Positions 33,577 to 43,038 are shown, counted from the stretch's first letter. The stretch is 64,000 nucleotides of DNA from Bacteroidales bacterium (GCA_017962665.1 JAGCUU010000033.1:1-64000), one strand, 5' to 3'. Notes: generated from the letters alone by a model not told the origin. A program made the numbers and translations.

Positions 33577-34808
33577 TTTGAAATCTTGTTATCGCGTTTT
33601 TTTCGGTCGTAATACTCTGCAGTTGCTGTAAAGAAGGCGTCTCCGCTACTGTTGAGTGCTGTCTCCACGCTGTCTTGCACCACGCCGATGATAAATCCTA
33701 TTGCTACCGCCTGCATGGCTATGTCATTACCAATGCCAAAAAATGAGCAAGCCATCGGTATCAACAAGAGACTTCCTCCAGCTACCCCCGATGCACCACA
33801 GGCTCCAAGTGTGGCGATAATGCTAAGGAAGAGGGCAGAGGCAAATGATACTTCCACGCCTACAGTGTTGGCTACGGCAAGCGCAAAAAGGGTGATGGTT
33901 ACTGCCGCACCGTCCATGTTGATGGTGGCACCAAGCGGTATGCTCACAGAATAGAACTCTTCGTCCAACCCCAGTTTCTTGCACAACGACATGTTGATTG
34001 GGATGTTCGCGGCTGACGAGCGTGTGAAAAAGGCCTGCAAACCACTTTCCTTCAAGCAGGTGAGGAGCAGTGGGTAGGGGTTCTTGCGAAGCATGATGAA
34101 GGAGATGAGCGGATTGAACACCAACGCATTGGTGAGCATGCAACCAATCAATAGGAGTAACAGGTGTCCGTAAGTCGTGAACACTGAAAGTCCATTCTCG
34201 CTCACTGTGGAAAAGACCAGACCTAAGATACCAAATGGCGCAAACTGGATGACCCACTTCACAACCTTGGTAATGACATTCGATAGGTCGTGTACCACAT
34301 TGACTGTGGCTTTACTGGCCATCGTCTTAAGAGAGATGCCGATGACTATGGACCAGAAAAGAATTGCAATATAGTTGGCGTTGGCCACTGCAGCTATGGG
34401 ATTGGCCACCATGGATGTGAGCAGGTTGGTGAACACATCGGCCAACGAACCGGCCGAGGTTTCAACTTCTGCCACTTCGCCCAACTCCAAGGTCACAGGG
34501 AAGAGGAAGCTGCCAATCACGGCACATACTGCGGCGATAAAGGTCGAGAGCAGGTAAATGGTTATCAGCGAACGGAAACGCCGTCCCATGCCGGTGCCGG
34601 CTTTTGCCACCGACGATATGACAAGCACTGCGACAAGTACAGGTGCTATGCCTTTCAATGCGCTTACAAACATTCTTCCAAGAATGCCGATTCCGTGCCA
34701 TCCGGGTAGCAACAATCCCATTGTTGCTCCAATCAGCAATCCGATGACAATTCGCAGCATAAGACTTATGCTGGTCCACTTGTCAAGCGCCCTTTTGATA
34801 CCGCTCAT
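33573..34808 (-). CDS. sstT: Serine/threonine:Na+ symporter SstT
   Basis: The 411-residue protein is a DAACS-family transporter matching SstT: MLRIVIGLLIGATMGLLLPGW, the serine-rich re-entrant loop with FFTRSSAANIPINM, SIPLGATINMDGAAVTI and ACGASGVAGGSLLLIPMAC. It imports serine and threonine with sodium across the inner membrane. It is the first gene of a three-gene chain (sstT, 55-codon gene, CPBP protease) joined by ATGA overlaps. Confidence 0.92.
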   Translation of the reverse strand: MSGIKRALDKWTSISLMLRIVIGLLIGATMGLLLPGWHGIGILGRMFVSALKGIAPVLVAVLVISSVAKAGTGMGRRFRSLITIYLLSTFIAAVCAVIGSFLFPVTLELGEVAEVETSAGSLADVFTNLLTSMVANPIAAVANANYIAILFWSIVIGISLKTMASKATVNVVHDLSNVITKVVKWVIQFAPFGILGLVFSTVSENGLSVFTTYGHLLLLLIGCMLTNALVFNPLISFIMLRKNPYPLLLTCLKESGLQAFFTRSSAANIPINMSLCKKLGLDEEFYSVSIPLGATINMDGAAVTITLFALAVANTVGVEVSFASALFLSIIATLGACGASGVAGGSLLLIPMACSFFGIGNDIAMQAVAIGFIIGVVQDSVETALNSSGDAFFTATAEYYDRKKRDNKISK

Positions 34809-34835
34809 TGCTATGGATGATGGTTGACGCTTGTC

Positions 34836-36530
34836 TTATTTCATTATAAGTCTGAGGGAGCCCCAACTCTCTTTTAGTTTTCCCCCTACGGTTATGGTCG
34901 GTTCCTGTAAGCGCCCCTGCAACGCTGATTCTTTCTGAACCGCAAGATCAACACTGTTGTAAAGATCGTAATGGTCAATGTCGCCTTTGCGCTTTTTCAA
35001 CTCTTTAAGTATGTAGTAGGTGAAAAAGCCGTGGTGCTGTTCGTCGAACGCGTATGCTGTCTTGTCGAATGCGGCGGCTGTCATGACGACAATGTCGTTG
35101 CGTATTCTAAGTCCTTTTGCCTTCTTGTCGCCATGTTTCATGTTCACCAACGGGTATCCGTCGCGCTGGTTGTCGTCGAATGAGGCGTCGAGAATAATGG
35201 TTATTGACTTGAACGGCATTCTCGCAAACCAATTGCAGAGGGTGTCGACACGAAGACACTGGTTGAGCAGATTCTTGGTGTCGCGTCCCGACATGCGTGT
35301 GTCGGTGTCTATCTCTTTCTTGTTCTTTAAAGCCTTGACTTTTGTGTAGTCGATGCCGGTGGGAACCAGATAGGGGTTGCGGTCGTAGTCGGTAAGTCCG
35401 TGTCCGGCATAATAAATCACAAACTGACAGTCGCCTTTACGCGACACGGCAATGTCTTTCATCCAGTTGATTCCTTCGATTTTTATCTGCTGCAATGTCG
35501 CATCCTCAATAATCTTCACCTGGCGGTGGGGGACTCCCAGGGTGCGTACACAATACTGCTGAAACACCTCTCCGTCGTTGTAGGCGTAGGGTACGTTGGG
35601 CATTGGCTGGCCATAACGTTCGTTGGCAATTATCAGCACGTATGTCTTTTCGTTGCTGTTTTCCTCGATTTTGGGAATATTGTAGTCGATAAACTCGTCA
35701 TTGATGAGTTTTTCGTTCATCTGAACAATCTCCTCGTCAAAGGCTGCATGTATGGTTATCTCCACTCCAACGTTGCGGTATTGGGAGCCGACCTCTTCGT
35801 AGCTCCTTGTGTCGTAAAAATAGCTGTTATCGGTTTTTTTCAGGTGCTGGATGTTCTGCTCCATATTGTGTCGCAATCCTTGGGCACGGAGGAACGCAAG
35901 TTGTGCATTTGTGCTGATGCCGGTCTGCGGCGAAACAGATATGCGGACAGACTCTCCATTGTATCGAGCTGCCTCGTATTTAAAATCCCCATATTCTCCA
36001 CCATAGTCCAAATGGGTTACTTCGGTGATGTCTGTCGAGGCTTTTATTTTGATATCCACTTTCTTGCCTTGCTTGAAAGCGTCTTTGCTCATCTCGTCGA
36101 TCATTATCCGTGTGAGTTCGCACACCGCCATGCTGGCATTCGACTGCTCGCAAAGATACTGTCCGGTGGGGTAGTTGTCCGTCACACTCTCAAAATGGCG
36201 GCAGGTGTAGTCTATGGCAATGCGGTAGTTGAGCTCGGCATGTCCTTCGCTGTTTACTCCGCTGACCAAATTGGCTTTGATTCCAACCTTGGACTCGTCG
36301 TATAGTTTTTTGTCGTTGGGAAGTGACAGCAGGTAGCTCTCGGCACGGTTTTTCATCGCCTTTTCCCTCTTCTCGACACTCTTCTGCAATTGCTTGAGGA
36401 TTATCTCCCTGTATTCGCTGTTTACCAATGCTTCGGATATCTGCGTCCTGGCCGGCATAGAACATGTCAATAGTCCGGCTAAAATAATTATTTTTGCGGT
36501 AACGTTATGAAAATGTAATTTTTGCATCAT
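34836..36530 (-). CDS. Exported caspase-like protein with catalytic Cys replaced by Ser
   Basis: The start at 36530 (an adjacent ATG lies at 36527) is chosen because it gives a signal peptide (TAKIIILAGLLTCSMPARTQ) and sits ~25 bases from a promoter -7 box; the open frame runs to 36644. About 564 residues: an N-terminal ~290-residue region I do not recognise, then a C14-like domain starting NEKTYVLIIANERYG. The catalytic His is present in YYAGHG (~377). The Cys site reads TIILDASFDDN instead of DACxS, encoded GCC TCA at about 35188. A Ser nucleophile is unusual in this clan, so it is probably a pseudo-enzyme or an altered hydrolase. Confidence 0.8.
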   Translation of the reverse strand: MMQKLHFHNVTAKIIILAGLLTCSMPARTQISEALVNSEYREIILKQLQKSVEKREKAMKNRAESYLLSLPNDKKLYDESKVGIKANLVSGVNSEGHAELNYRIAIDYTCRHFESVTDNYPTGQYLCEQSNASMAVCELTRIMIDEMSKDAFKQGKKVDIKIKASTDITEVTHLDYGGEYGDFKYEAARYNGESVRISVSPQTGISTNAQLAFLRAQGLRHNMEQNIQHLKKTDNSYFYDTRSYEEVGSQYRNVGVEITIHAAFDEEIVQMNEKLINDEFIDYNIPKIEENSNEKTYVLIIANERYGQPMPNVPYAYNDGEVFQQYCVRTLGVPHRQVKIIEDATLQQIKIEGINWMKDIAVSRKGDCQFVIYYAGHGLTDYDRNPYLVPTGIDYTKVKALKNKKEIDTDTRMSGRDTKNLLNQCLRVDTLCNWFARMPFKSITIILDASFDDNQRDGYPLVNMKHGDKKAKGLRIRNDIVVMTAAAFDKTAYAFDEQHHGFFTYYILKELKKRKGDIDHYDLYNSVDLAVQKESALQGRLQEPTITVGGKLKESWGSLRLIMK

Positions 36531-36554
36531 AAACAATCGGTATTTGTTAAAATG

Positions 36555-36588
36555 CAAATTTACAAATTTTTTTAATAAAAAAACGAAA
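36555..36588 (-). promoter_or_regulatory. Promoter of the caspase-like gene
   Basis: On the minus strand TAAATTTG (36562-36555) matches the -7 consensus; TTTCG (36588-36584), 21 bases upstream, is close to the -33 box. It supports the start at 36530. Confidence 0.5.
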
Positions 36589-36672
36589 TGAATTATGAAA
36601 TCGTTGCGGAAAGTCCTTTCATTATTCTCAAAATCATATTCCATGCCGCATGTGCATGCGCACTTGTGGCGG

Positions 36673-37086
36673 CTATCTCTCTATTCCGAAACTGAATTTT
36701 TTTTGCAGCTTGTCGCGCATGAAATACAAAAAGACAAAATAAACAGCTATCAGTGCTATGACAATAAATGCCACTAACGCCTCCGAGGGTGTGTATATCG
36801 ATAGAACGATGACGGCCGCAATGATGACTATGGCGGGCAGGAAATAGGCCAGCAATACAGCAAGCAGCCCGAGACTCTCGTTTACACTCACCATAACTTT
36901 GTCGCCTACATGGTATTGCTGCCATTCGGGGGCCTCTACCTCCACGACTTTGTCGGCTTTGTCCACAAATCCACATTTTTCATGAGCCTTACAGCTGGCG
37001 CAGGCCGACAATACGTGCATCTCCACTTTTACCAGACCGTTTTCTATGGCGGTTACTATCCCTTCATGTTTTGCTATTTGTGCCAT
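36673..37086 (-). CDS. rseC: RseC/SoxR-reducing system family protein
   Basis: The 137-residue protein has the RseC layout: an N-terminal domain with the Cys cluster LSACASCKAHEKCG, the soluble motif VEVEAPEWQQYHVGDKVMVSV, then two transmembrane helices (about 70-90 and 96-116) and a basic cytosolic tail. In Bacteroidota it usually precedes an rnf electron-transport operon; no rnf gene is visible here. It starts one base after the WG-repeat gene ends and is probably the last gene of that transcript. Confidence 0.85.
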   Translation of the reverse strand: MAQIAKHEGIVTAIENGLVKVEMHVLSACASCKAHEKCGFVDKADKVVEVEAPEWQQYHVGDKVMVSVNESLGLLAVLLAYFLPAIVIIAAVIVLSIYTPSEALVAFIVIALIAVYFVFLYFMRDKLQKKFSFGIER

Positions 37087-37087
37087 G

Positions 37088-38407
37088 TCAAAGGTTGAAT
37101 TTTATCTTTTTGGGGAAAGTCTTGCAATTCTTCACGCATACGCCATCGGTATTGATTTTATAGGTGGTGTTCTGGTAAACGACTTCGGCTCGTCCCCATT
37201 CAAAATATGACGCGGCATCGAAATAGAAGTCGCACACTAAACGCCCTTTCTTGTCGATATAGCCCCACATGTTTTTCATCTGTACCGGTATCAACCCTTC
37301 GGTGCATTGGTGTGCCGACTCATATATCAGGGGTATGACGACCTTGCCCTGTTTGTTCACAAAACCGTATTTTCCGTCTTTCTCGACCATCGCCAAACCT
37401 TCGGAGAACAGATATTCCATTGAGCGCCATCCGCTGTTGTCGTACTCTATCGGCAGTATCACTTTTCCCCTTTGGTTGATGATGCCATATTTGCCGTTGA
37501 GTTTTACCATCGAGTAGCCGTCGTAAAAGCCGCTAACGTCGTCGTACATACCGAACCGCTCCTTTCCTTTGACATCAAGGAAGGTGACTTTCCCTTTGCG
37601 CTGCACTGTATAGAAGCCTTCATTGTAAGAGATTATCCTCTCGTAGATGAATCCTGTCAGTTGCTTGAATCTGTTGTCGAACATGGCGGCGTTCTCGCTT
37701 GCCGCGTCCACGGCGAAGAACCGCCCGTCGTTCATGCCGGTGATTTCAAGGTATTTGCATGGCACGACTTCATTGCCATTTTTGTCTATCATTCCAAAGC
37801 GGTCGTATTTCTTTACAACAGCATACCCCTCCTGGAAGGTCATGGCGTATTCAAACTCGGCGGGAATGACCAACTCGTTCTTTTTGTTTATGTAGCCGTA
37901 GCCTATAGTCGAACTGTCGAAGTCTATGAGCACTACGGCATTGTCTTCGTTAAAGCCAGATGCGGTACGATATTGGAAATCTATCACTTTGTTTCCGGCG
38001 GTGTCAAAAAAGCCGTAAAGTCCGTCTTTTTTTACTCTGATCATCCCGTCGCTTGGGTAGTTGATCTCTTCATATTCGGGTACAATTATCTCCTTTCCGT
38101 TGCGGTCGATGAGTCCGTATTGGTTGTAGCCGTGTAGAACGATACAGTAATTCCCGTGAAACTGGTCTACAAACTTGTATTTCGGCTCGGCAAAGACGGT
38201 GCCGTCTTCGCGCTTGAAACCGAACAACCCGTTGCGCTCGATGGTTTGTATCCCGTCGATAAAATAAAGTTCGCACCCGCACGATTCGTCGTCTACCACC
38301 ACGACTTTCTCTTTTTGCTTATCCTTGCCTTGCGCCTGTGCTGTCGGTATTGAAGCTATTCCGGATACCATTGCCGCAAGAATTATCGTTGTCGTCAGTT
38401 TTTTCAT
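37088..38407 (-). CDS. Exported WG-repeat protein
   Basis: The 439-residue protein starts with a signal peptide ending near AQAQ. The rest is a tandem of WG-type repeats (GLFGFKREDGTVFAEPKYKF, YGLIDRNGKEIIVPEYEEI, KYGIINQRGKVILPIEYDN, MWGYIDKKGRLVCDF and others), about eight or nine in all. Such repeats form propeller-like or solenoid surfaces of unknown ligand. The gene lies between the Bat operon and rseC; a heptamer-mosaic repeat fills the 90-bp gap upstream. A second WG protein is encoded at 61046. Confidence 0.85.
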   Translation of the reverse strand: MKKLTTTIILAAMVSGIASIPTAQAQGKDKQKEKVVVVDDESCGCELYFIDGIQTIERNGLFGFKREDGTVFAEPKYKFVDQFHGNYCIVLHGYNQYGLIDRNGKEIIVPEYEEINYPSDGMIRVKKDGLYGFFDTAGNKVIDFQYRTASGFNEDNAVVLIDFDSSTIGYGYINKKNELVIPAEFEYAMTFQEGYAVVKKYDRFGMIDKNGNEVVPCKYLEITGMNDGRFFAVDAASENAAMFDNRFKQLTGFIYERIISYNEGFYTVQRKGKVTFLDVKGKERFGMYDDVSGFYDGYSMVKLNGKYGIINQRGKVILPIEYDNSGWRSMEYLFSEGLAMVEKDGKYGFVNKQGKVVIPLIYESAHQCTEGLIPVQMKNMWGYIDKKGRLVCDFYFDAASYFEWGRAEVVYQNTTYKINTDGVCVKNCKTFPKKIKFNL

Positions 38408-38489
38408 GATCTTTGGTGAATAGTGATTAGTGAATAGTGATTGGAAACATCATACATCTTTAATCTTTAACCGTTAACCGTTAACCTTT
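38408..38489 (-). repeat. Heptamer-mosaic intergenic repeat upstream of the WG gene
   Basis: Read on the minus strand the gap divides into AAGGTTA, AAGGTTA, ACGGTTA, ACGGTTA, AAGATTA, AAGATGT, ATGATGT, TTCCAAT, CACTATT, CACTAAT, CACTATT. It ends next to the start codon, as does the related element at 2404-2467. Confidence 0.75.
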
Positions 38490-38497
38490 AACCTTTA

Positions 38498-41089
38498 TTA
38501 GATGCGTTCTGCGCCACCTCTCATCCATCCACTCTTCCCGTCGGCGATTTCAATATGCCACCACTCGTCCTGACTGTCGGTGATTGTCAGTTTGGTGCCC
38601 TCGTGCAATACAAATTTGTCAACGCTCTTCGGGTCGGGTGAACTTTTGACTATGGTCATAGGCTCTGTGACGATTGCTTTTTTGCTATTAGACAAATTTT
38701 TTGCCGAAATTGTTGCGTCGATACTTGAAAAAAATGTTAAAAGTAATAATATTGCTCCAACGACAAACATGCTCTTCCGTAGTTTATAGTCTTTGGCTAT
38801 GAAGAATATACATGCAGTTGCGCTTAGCAGGAAAACCAGTACAATTATTATTGCTCGCCATCCTCGTGGAGTGGTCAGGCTTACGATGGCCTGAGTCCAT
38901 TCTATAAGGAACATCTGTGGCAGCTCCTCGATATTGTCGGATGTTTTGCTGCGTGCAAGTGCCAGATTGTCTTTTACTATTTTCTTGTTGGGCGCCAGTC
39001 TAAGAGCTCTCTCATAGCTGAGTATGGCCTTGCCGAGGCTGTCCTGGCGATAGTAGGCGTTGCCCAGGTTGTAGTATAGTTCCCAGCTGCCGTAGCCTTC
39101 TTCGATAATAGTCCGGTAGTTTGCTGATGCAACATCGTATTGGCCGCTGTCGTATGCCGTGTTGGCATCGGCCATCAGTTTGCCCATGTCGTTGCTGTTG
39201 TCGGCGTAAATGTTGACGGAGAGAAGCAGGGCTGCCAGTATTGTGAAGACTTTTATGGCACCTATCTTCGTTATTGTGTTCATGGCTTCGTTGAAAATAG
39301 TCTGCTTTTTTGTACTGCTGTCGCCTGGTGCAAAGCGGGCAAAATCCACATCGTTGAGAGTCTGAAGGATGCTTTCCTTGAGAGCTTCGTCAACTTTTTT
39401 GTCGTCGAGATGGCGACGTATTGTCTCTGACGACAACAGCGACTGCTGGATATTGAACTTGTCTGCTATTCCACCCCACAAGGCTTTGTATATTTCCTCG
39501 TAGAATTGCTCGTCGTTGCCGTCGTTCAGGTGACGCTCGGCGTTGCGGAGACGTTTTTTTGCGAGTTTTGTGGCTCTTTGCAGCCTCATGCTGGCCTCGT
39601 CTTCGTTGATGTTCTGTCTGTGTCGCACCACCAATATAACCGTGATTGCTACGACGACGGGAAACAGTAGCAGTGTCCAGAACAGCGGCGAGGCGCCATC
39701 TTCTGATTTGTGTTTCAGGTTTTCTTTTTTCTGGATGTAGTGAATGTCGCTGTTCAGCTCTTCCACATCGCTCTTCGATGTTGTCGTGTGGAGTGGTTTG
39801 GATACTTTTATTGCTATTGGGTTACATTGTTTCTTGACATATTGTCCTGTGACAGGGTCGAAGTAAACGTAGTCAAAGGCAGGAATCTCGTATTCACCCT
39901 GTGTTTGCGGTGTTATTATCCATTCGAATGTGCGGCTTCCGCTCAGTCCGTTGTCGCCTTTGTTGATGTTGTCTATCACTTTTGGTTCATAGACCTCCAT
40001 CCCTTTTGGGAAATCTATTATGGGGGTCTCAAGCAGACAGAGGTTGCCTCTTCCGCTGACTGTGACGCTGTATGTGAAGGCCTCGTTGGCGTGTAGCTCT
40101 TTGAGGTCGCTTTTGGCACTGATATTGAAATTACCCACACCTCCTCCAAAGCCTTCGGGAGCTTCTGGCAGCGATTTTACCTTGACATTGATGGAATTGC
40201 TTGTGAGCGACTTGACGACGGCTTGTTGTTGTGGGATGTTGAAGAACGGGTCATCGATGAAGAAGTCGAAGATGGAACCTGTCCTCTGTCGTTGTGTCTG
40301 TGTCTGGATTATTGCCACCACATCTGTTTTCAGGGGTGCTATGGTCAGTGTGCCGCTCTCCTGTGCATACAGTGCGCCACGACGTATTTCCGCCACTTGG
40401 TATTGGCGTCCTCCGACGGTCTCGCTGTACTGCTTTACCTGAGTCATGTTCTCGCTCAGGTCTTCGCTCCAGAATCCTTTGTTACGAGGCAGCTTGTCTA
40501 TCTGGAACTGTGTCAACGGCACTTGGGTGTATATCTTGTACACGATGATGGCCTCTTCGCCCTGGTAGAGGGTGCTTTTATTTATGCTTGCCTTGGCGAA
40601 AAGGGTGTTGGCGTCGATGGTCTTGGCGGGTTCCTGTCGTGGCTGTTGTCCTCCTGGTTGCGATTTGTTGCCTGTATTGGGGTTGCCTTTCTCCACCTTG
40701 ATGGAAAAAGGCTTGCTGCTTACCGTCTTTCCGTCCACTGTGCAGCTTGCCGCGCCAACGTTAGCTGTGCCCTCTTTGTCAGCCTGCACCAATATAGTGA
40801 AGGTGTTGGAGACCGACTGGGTCATTTTGCCGTTGATGATTGTCATGGAGTTGCTGTATCCTGTGCTGGGGCCCCCGACATGCGTCAGTCCTTTTAAGGT
40901 CGGCATCCTGAAATCCTGTGCCTTGGCGTTGACATCAAAGGTTATCTGGAATGTCTGACCCTCTGACACTGTCGTGCGTGTACGCACGTTCATCACGGCT
41001 TCCTGTCCATGTATGTCGCCGATTATGGCGGCAATTAATAATGAAAAAATTATTGTGAGACTTCTTTTCATGATTGTTATTGGTTTCAA
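38498..41089 (-). CDS. batD: BatD-BatE fusion protein of the Bacteroides aerotolerance operon
   Basis: The 863-residue protein joins two usually separate proteins. Residues 1-~600 are BatD: signal peptide, BatD beta domains (MPTLKGLTHVGGPSTGYSNS ... WIITPQTQGEYEIPAFDY), a transmembrane span near 480 and a cytosolic region. An internal signal-like span (ITKIGAIKVFTILAALLLSVNIYA) then leads into BatE: TPR motifs from 638 (ANTAYDSGQYDVASANY, ELYYNLGNAYYRQDSLGKA), two membrane spans and a C-terminal SH3-like domain ending EIADGKSGWMRGG. ATGs at 41089 and 41071 are both possible. It follows batC by 10 bases. Bat proteins are envelope proteins linked to oxidative and envelope stress; exact roles are unsettled. 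Confidence 0.85.
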   Translation of the reverse strand: MKPITIMKRSLTIIFSLLIAAIIGDIHGQEAVMNVRTRTTVSEGQTFQITFDVNAKAQDFRMPTLKGLTHVGGPSTGYSNSMTIINGKMTQSVSNTFTILVQADKEGTANVGAASCTVDGKTVSSKPFSIKVEKGNPNTGNKSQPGGQQPRQEPAKTIDANTLFAKASINKSTLYQGEEAIIVYKIYTQVPLTQFQIDKLPRNKGFWSEDLSENMTQVKQYSETVGGRQYQVAEIRRGALYAQESGTLTIAPLKTDVVAIIQTQTQRQRTGSIFDFFIDDPFFNIPQQQAVVKSLTSNSINVKVKSLPEAPEGFGGGVGNFNISAKSDLKELHANEAFTYSVTVSGRGNLCLLETPIIDFPKGMEVYEPKVIDNINKGDNGLSGSRTFEWIITPQTQGEYEIPAFDYVYFDPVTGQYVKKQCNPIAIKVSKPLHTTTSKSDVEELNSDIHYIQKKENLKHKSEDGASPLFWTLLLFPVVVAITVILVVRHRQNINEDEASMRLQRATKLAKKRLRNAERHLNDGNDEQFYEEIYKALWGGIADKFNIQQSLLSSETIRRHLDDKKVDEALKESILQTLNDVDFARFAPGDSSTKKQTIFNEAMNTITKIGAIKVFTILAALLLSVNIYADNSNDMGKLMADANTAYDSGQYDVASANYRTIIEEGYGSWELYYNLGNAYYRQDSLGKAILSYERALRLAPNKKIVKDNLALARSKTSDNIEELPQMFLIEWTQAIVSLTTPRGWRAIIIVLVFLLSATACIFFIAKDYKLRKSMFVVGAILLLLTFFSSIDATISAKNLSNSKKAIVTEPMTIVKSSPDPKSVDKFVLHEGTKLTITDSQDEWWHIEIADGKSGWMRGGAERI

Positions 41090-41099
41090 CAGTCGACTA

Positions 41100-41945
41100 C
41101 TACCAGTCTTTTTCTATACGGCCCAAATTGCCTTTTCTCCGCTCTTTGCCAGCTTCTTTCATCCTTACGGCTTTCATTGTCTGTTGCTCGTTGTTCTTCA
41201 TGGCATTAAGCATCTGTTCGGCCTCACGGCGGTTCTGTTCCTGTTTCTTTTTGTCCTGTTTGTTCTGCTGGTCCTGATTTTGCTGGTTCTGATTTTGCTG
41301 GTTCTGTTGGTCTTTATTCTGTTGATCTTTATTCTGTTGGTCTTTATTCTGTTTGTCTTTGTTTTGCTGGTCTTGGTTCTGTTGGTTTTGCTGCTGGTCT
41401 TGGTTTTGCTGGTTGTTTTGACCGCCGCCGTTTTGTTGGTCGGGTCTTAGCAACTGTTTTGCCAGTGACAGGTTGTGCTGAGCCTCTTTGTTTTTGCTGT
41501 TCAGGCGTAGAGCCTCTTTGTATTCCTCTATTGCTGCGGACAGGCTTTGCGGATCGTATCCGCCTTCGTTTCGCGCTGCCAGGGCTTTGCGTAGGTGCAC
41601 GTTGCCGGCATTGTAATGTGCTTGTTCACGCTCTTTGTCTGTGGCGTTGCCGTTGTTATAGGCTCTGCTATAGTAATGCAGTGCGGAGTCGCTCTGGTTC
41701 AGTCCGTTGTGTGCAATTCCGTTGTTGTATTGTGCTTTCGCATAGCCACTGTCGGCATGCAGAGCCTGTCTGTAGTGTGTTACGGCGTTGCTATAGTTGT
41801 TTTTCTTCAGTTCTTTGTTGCCGGCACGGGTTTCTGTACGGCGTTGCTTAGTCACCGACGAGGAGGGCTTCTTTGTGTTTTGCGCCTCGGAAAGGGTCAC
41901 TCCTGCAATAAACAGTGCCAGCAGTATGGTCAGGCTTTTTTTCAT
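41100..41945 (-). CDS. batC: BatC, TPR protein with a long Gln/Asn repeat tract
   Basis: The 281-residue protein has a signal peptide (1-21), TPR repeats (about 43-165, YSNAVTHYRQALHADSGYAKAQYNNG and HYNAGNVHLRKAL) and then ~70 residues of almost pure Gln/Asn/Asp/Lys with repeated NQDQQ, NKDQQ and NQQ units (170-238). A basic helical tail follows. BatC proteins often have a short polar linker; this one is long and repetitive, so it may vary in length by slippage. It overlaps batB by 4 bases and is co-transcribed with it. Confidence 0.85.
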   Translation of the reverse strand: MKKSLTILLALFIAGVTLSEAQNTKKPSSSVTKQRRTETRAGNKELKKNNYSNAVTHYRQALHADSGYAKAQYNNGIAHNGLNQSDSALHYYSRAYNNGNATDKEREQAHYNAGNVHLRKALAARNEGGYDPQSLSAAIEEYKEALRLNSKNKEAQHNLSLAKQLLRPDQQNGGGQNNQQNQDQQQNQQNQDQQNKDKQNKDQQNKDQQNKDQQNQQNQNQQNQDQQNKQDKKKQEQNRREAEQMLNAMKNNEQQTMKAVRMKEAGKERRKGNLGRIEKDW

Positions 41946-43021
41946 CTCTTTTTTCTCCCTATTATCCTGTTGAAGTTTATTCTTGGGTTGCGGCGTTCCA
42001 ATATAAAGAATTCAAGCAGCAGACAGAACAGTCCTGCGGCAAGAGGGTACTGGTATTGGCTTTCGTACGATGAGAACTGTGCCGCTCCGAATTTCTGGCT
42101 GTCCAATGTGGAAAGTTGTTTCATTACGTCCGTCACTGCGGCGTTGCCGTTGCCTGCATGGGCGTATATTCCGTTGCCGGCGCTGGCCACCTCTTTCAAC
42201 ATTTCTTCGTTGAGATAGGTCGTGATAATGTTTCCATCGCGGTCTTTGCGCCAGTCCACTATCTTGCCGTTGCGGTCGGTGACAGGTATCTGTCCGCCTG
42301 TGGCAGACCCTATGCCTATGGTGCATACCATTATGCCCTGTTCTGCGGCATGTTTAGCGGCTTCCACGGCATCGTCCTCGTGATTCTCTCCGTCACTGAT
42401 AATCACTATCGCCCGGCTTTTGTTGGGTTCCCACTGGGGCTGGTCTGCTGTACCGTCTTCGCCGTATCCGAGCGTGGCCATGCCTTTTTCAATGGCGTCG
42501 CCTATGGCTGTGCCTTGCTCGTTGATGAGGTCGGTGTTAATCTGGTCAAGGAACATTTTGGTGGCACTGTAGTCGTTGGTCAGAGGCATCTCAATATAGG
42601 CTCTTCCAGCAAAGACAACCAGCGATATTCTGTCGCCTCCAAGCTGACTCATAAGGTTCTGTATCACGTTTTTGCTCCTCGCCATACGGCTGGGTTTCAT
42701 GTCCTGAGCCAACATGCTGTTAGACACGTCTATGCACACGGCCATGTCGATGCCTCTCTGCTCGCCTTCGGCAATGGTGCTGCCCATCTGAGGGTTGGCC
42801 AAGGCGATGACGAGAAAGCCGTATCCGAGTGTAATGAGGATGAATTTTATGAGCGGACGGCGGTGTGACGCGTCGGGCTGTAGCCTGTCGAGCATTTTCC
42901 TGCCTCCGTCGGCAAATGCTTCGAGCTGCTTTCTTTTACGCCGCTGTATAAGCACGAATGCCAATGCCATTAAAGGTATGAGGGCAAGCAGCCATAATAT
43001 TTTAATATGTTCAAAATGCAT
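41942..43021 (-). CDS. batB: BatB, membrane-anchored von Willebrand factor A protein
   Basis: The 359-residue protein has two N-terminal membrane spans (about 8-25 and 58-76), a vWA domain with the MIDAS motif DVSNS (98-102) and the TNDYSAT and ISDGENHED blocks, and a C-terminal membrane span (PLAAGLFCLLLEFFIL). Function follows the family: a Bat complex component with its metal-binding domain in the periplasm. It starts 17 bases after batA and overlaps batC by 4. Confidence 0.88.
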   Translation of the reverse strand: MHFEHIKILWLLALIPLMALAFVLIQRRKRKQLEAFADGGRKMLDRLQPDASHRRPLIKFILITLGYGFLVIALANPQMGSTIAEGEQRGIDMAVCIDVSNSMLAQDMKPSRMARSKNVIQNLMSQLGGDRISLVVFAGRAYIEMPLTNDYSATKMFLDQINTDLINEQGTAIGDAIEKGMATLGYGEDGTADQPQWEPNKSRAIVIISDGENHEDDAVEAAKHAAEQGIMVCTIGIGSATGGQIPVTDRNGKIVDWRKDRDGNIITTYLNEEMLKEVASAGNGIYAHAGNGNAAVTDVMKQLSTLDSQKFGAAQFSSYESQYQYPLAAGLFCLLLEFFILERRNPRINFNRIIGRKKR

Positions 43022-43038
43022 AATAGTGCTTCAGTTTT

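Noticed and set aside
35400-36305. 301-codon plus-strand frame opposite the caspase-like gene
   Set aside because: It is antisense to a gene with a supported signal peptide, domain and promoter.
40974-41450. Open frame encoding a very hydrophobic Leu/Val/Ile repeat protein on the plus strand
   Set aside because: It is the complement of the Gln/Asn tract of batC; CAG/CAA/AAC repeats read as CTG/TTG/GTT on the other strand.
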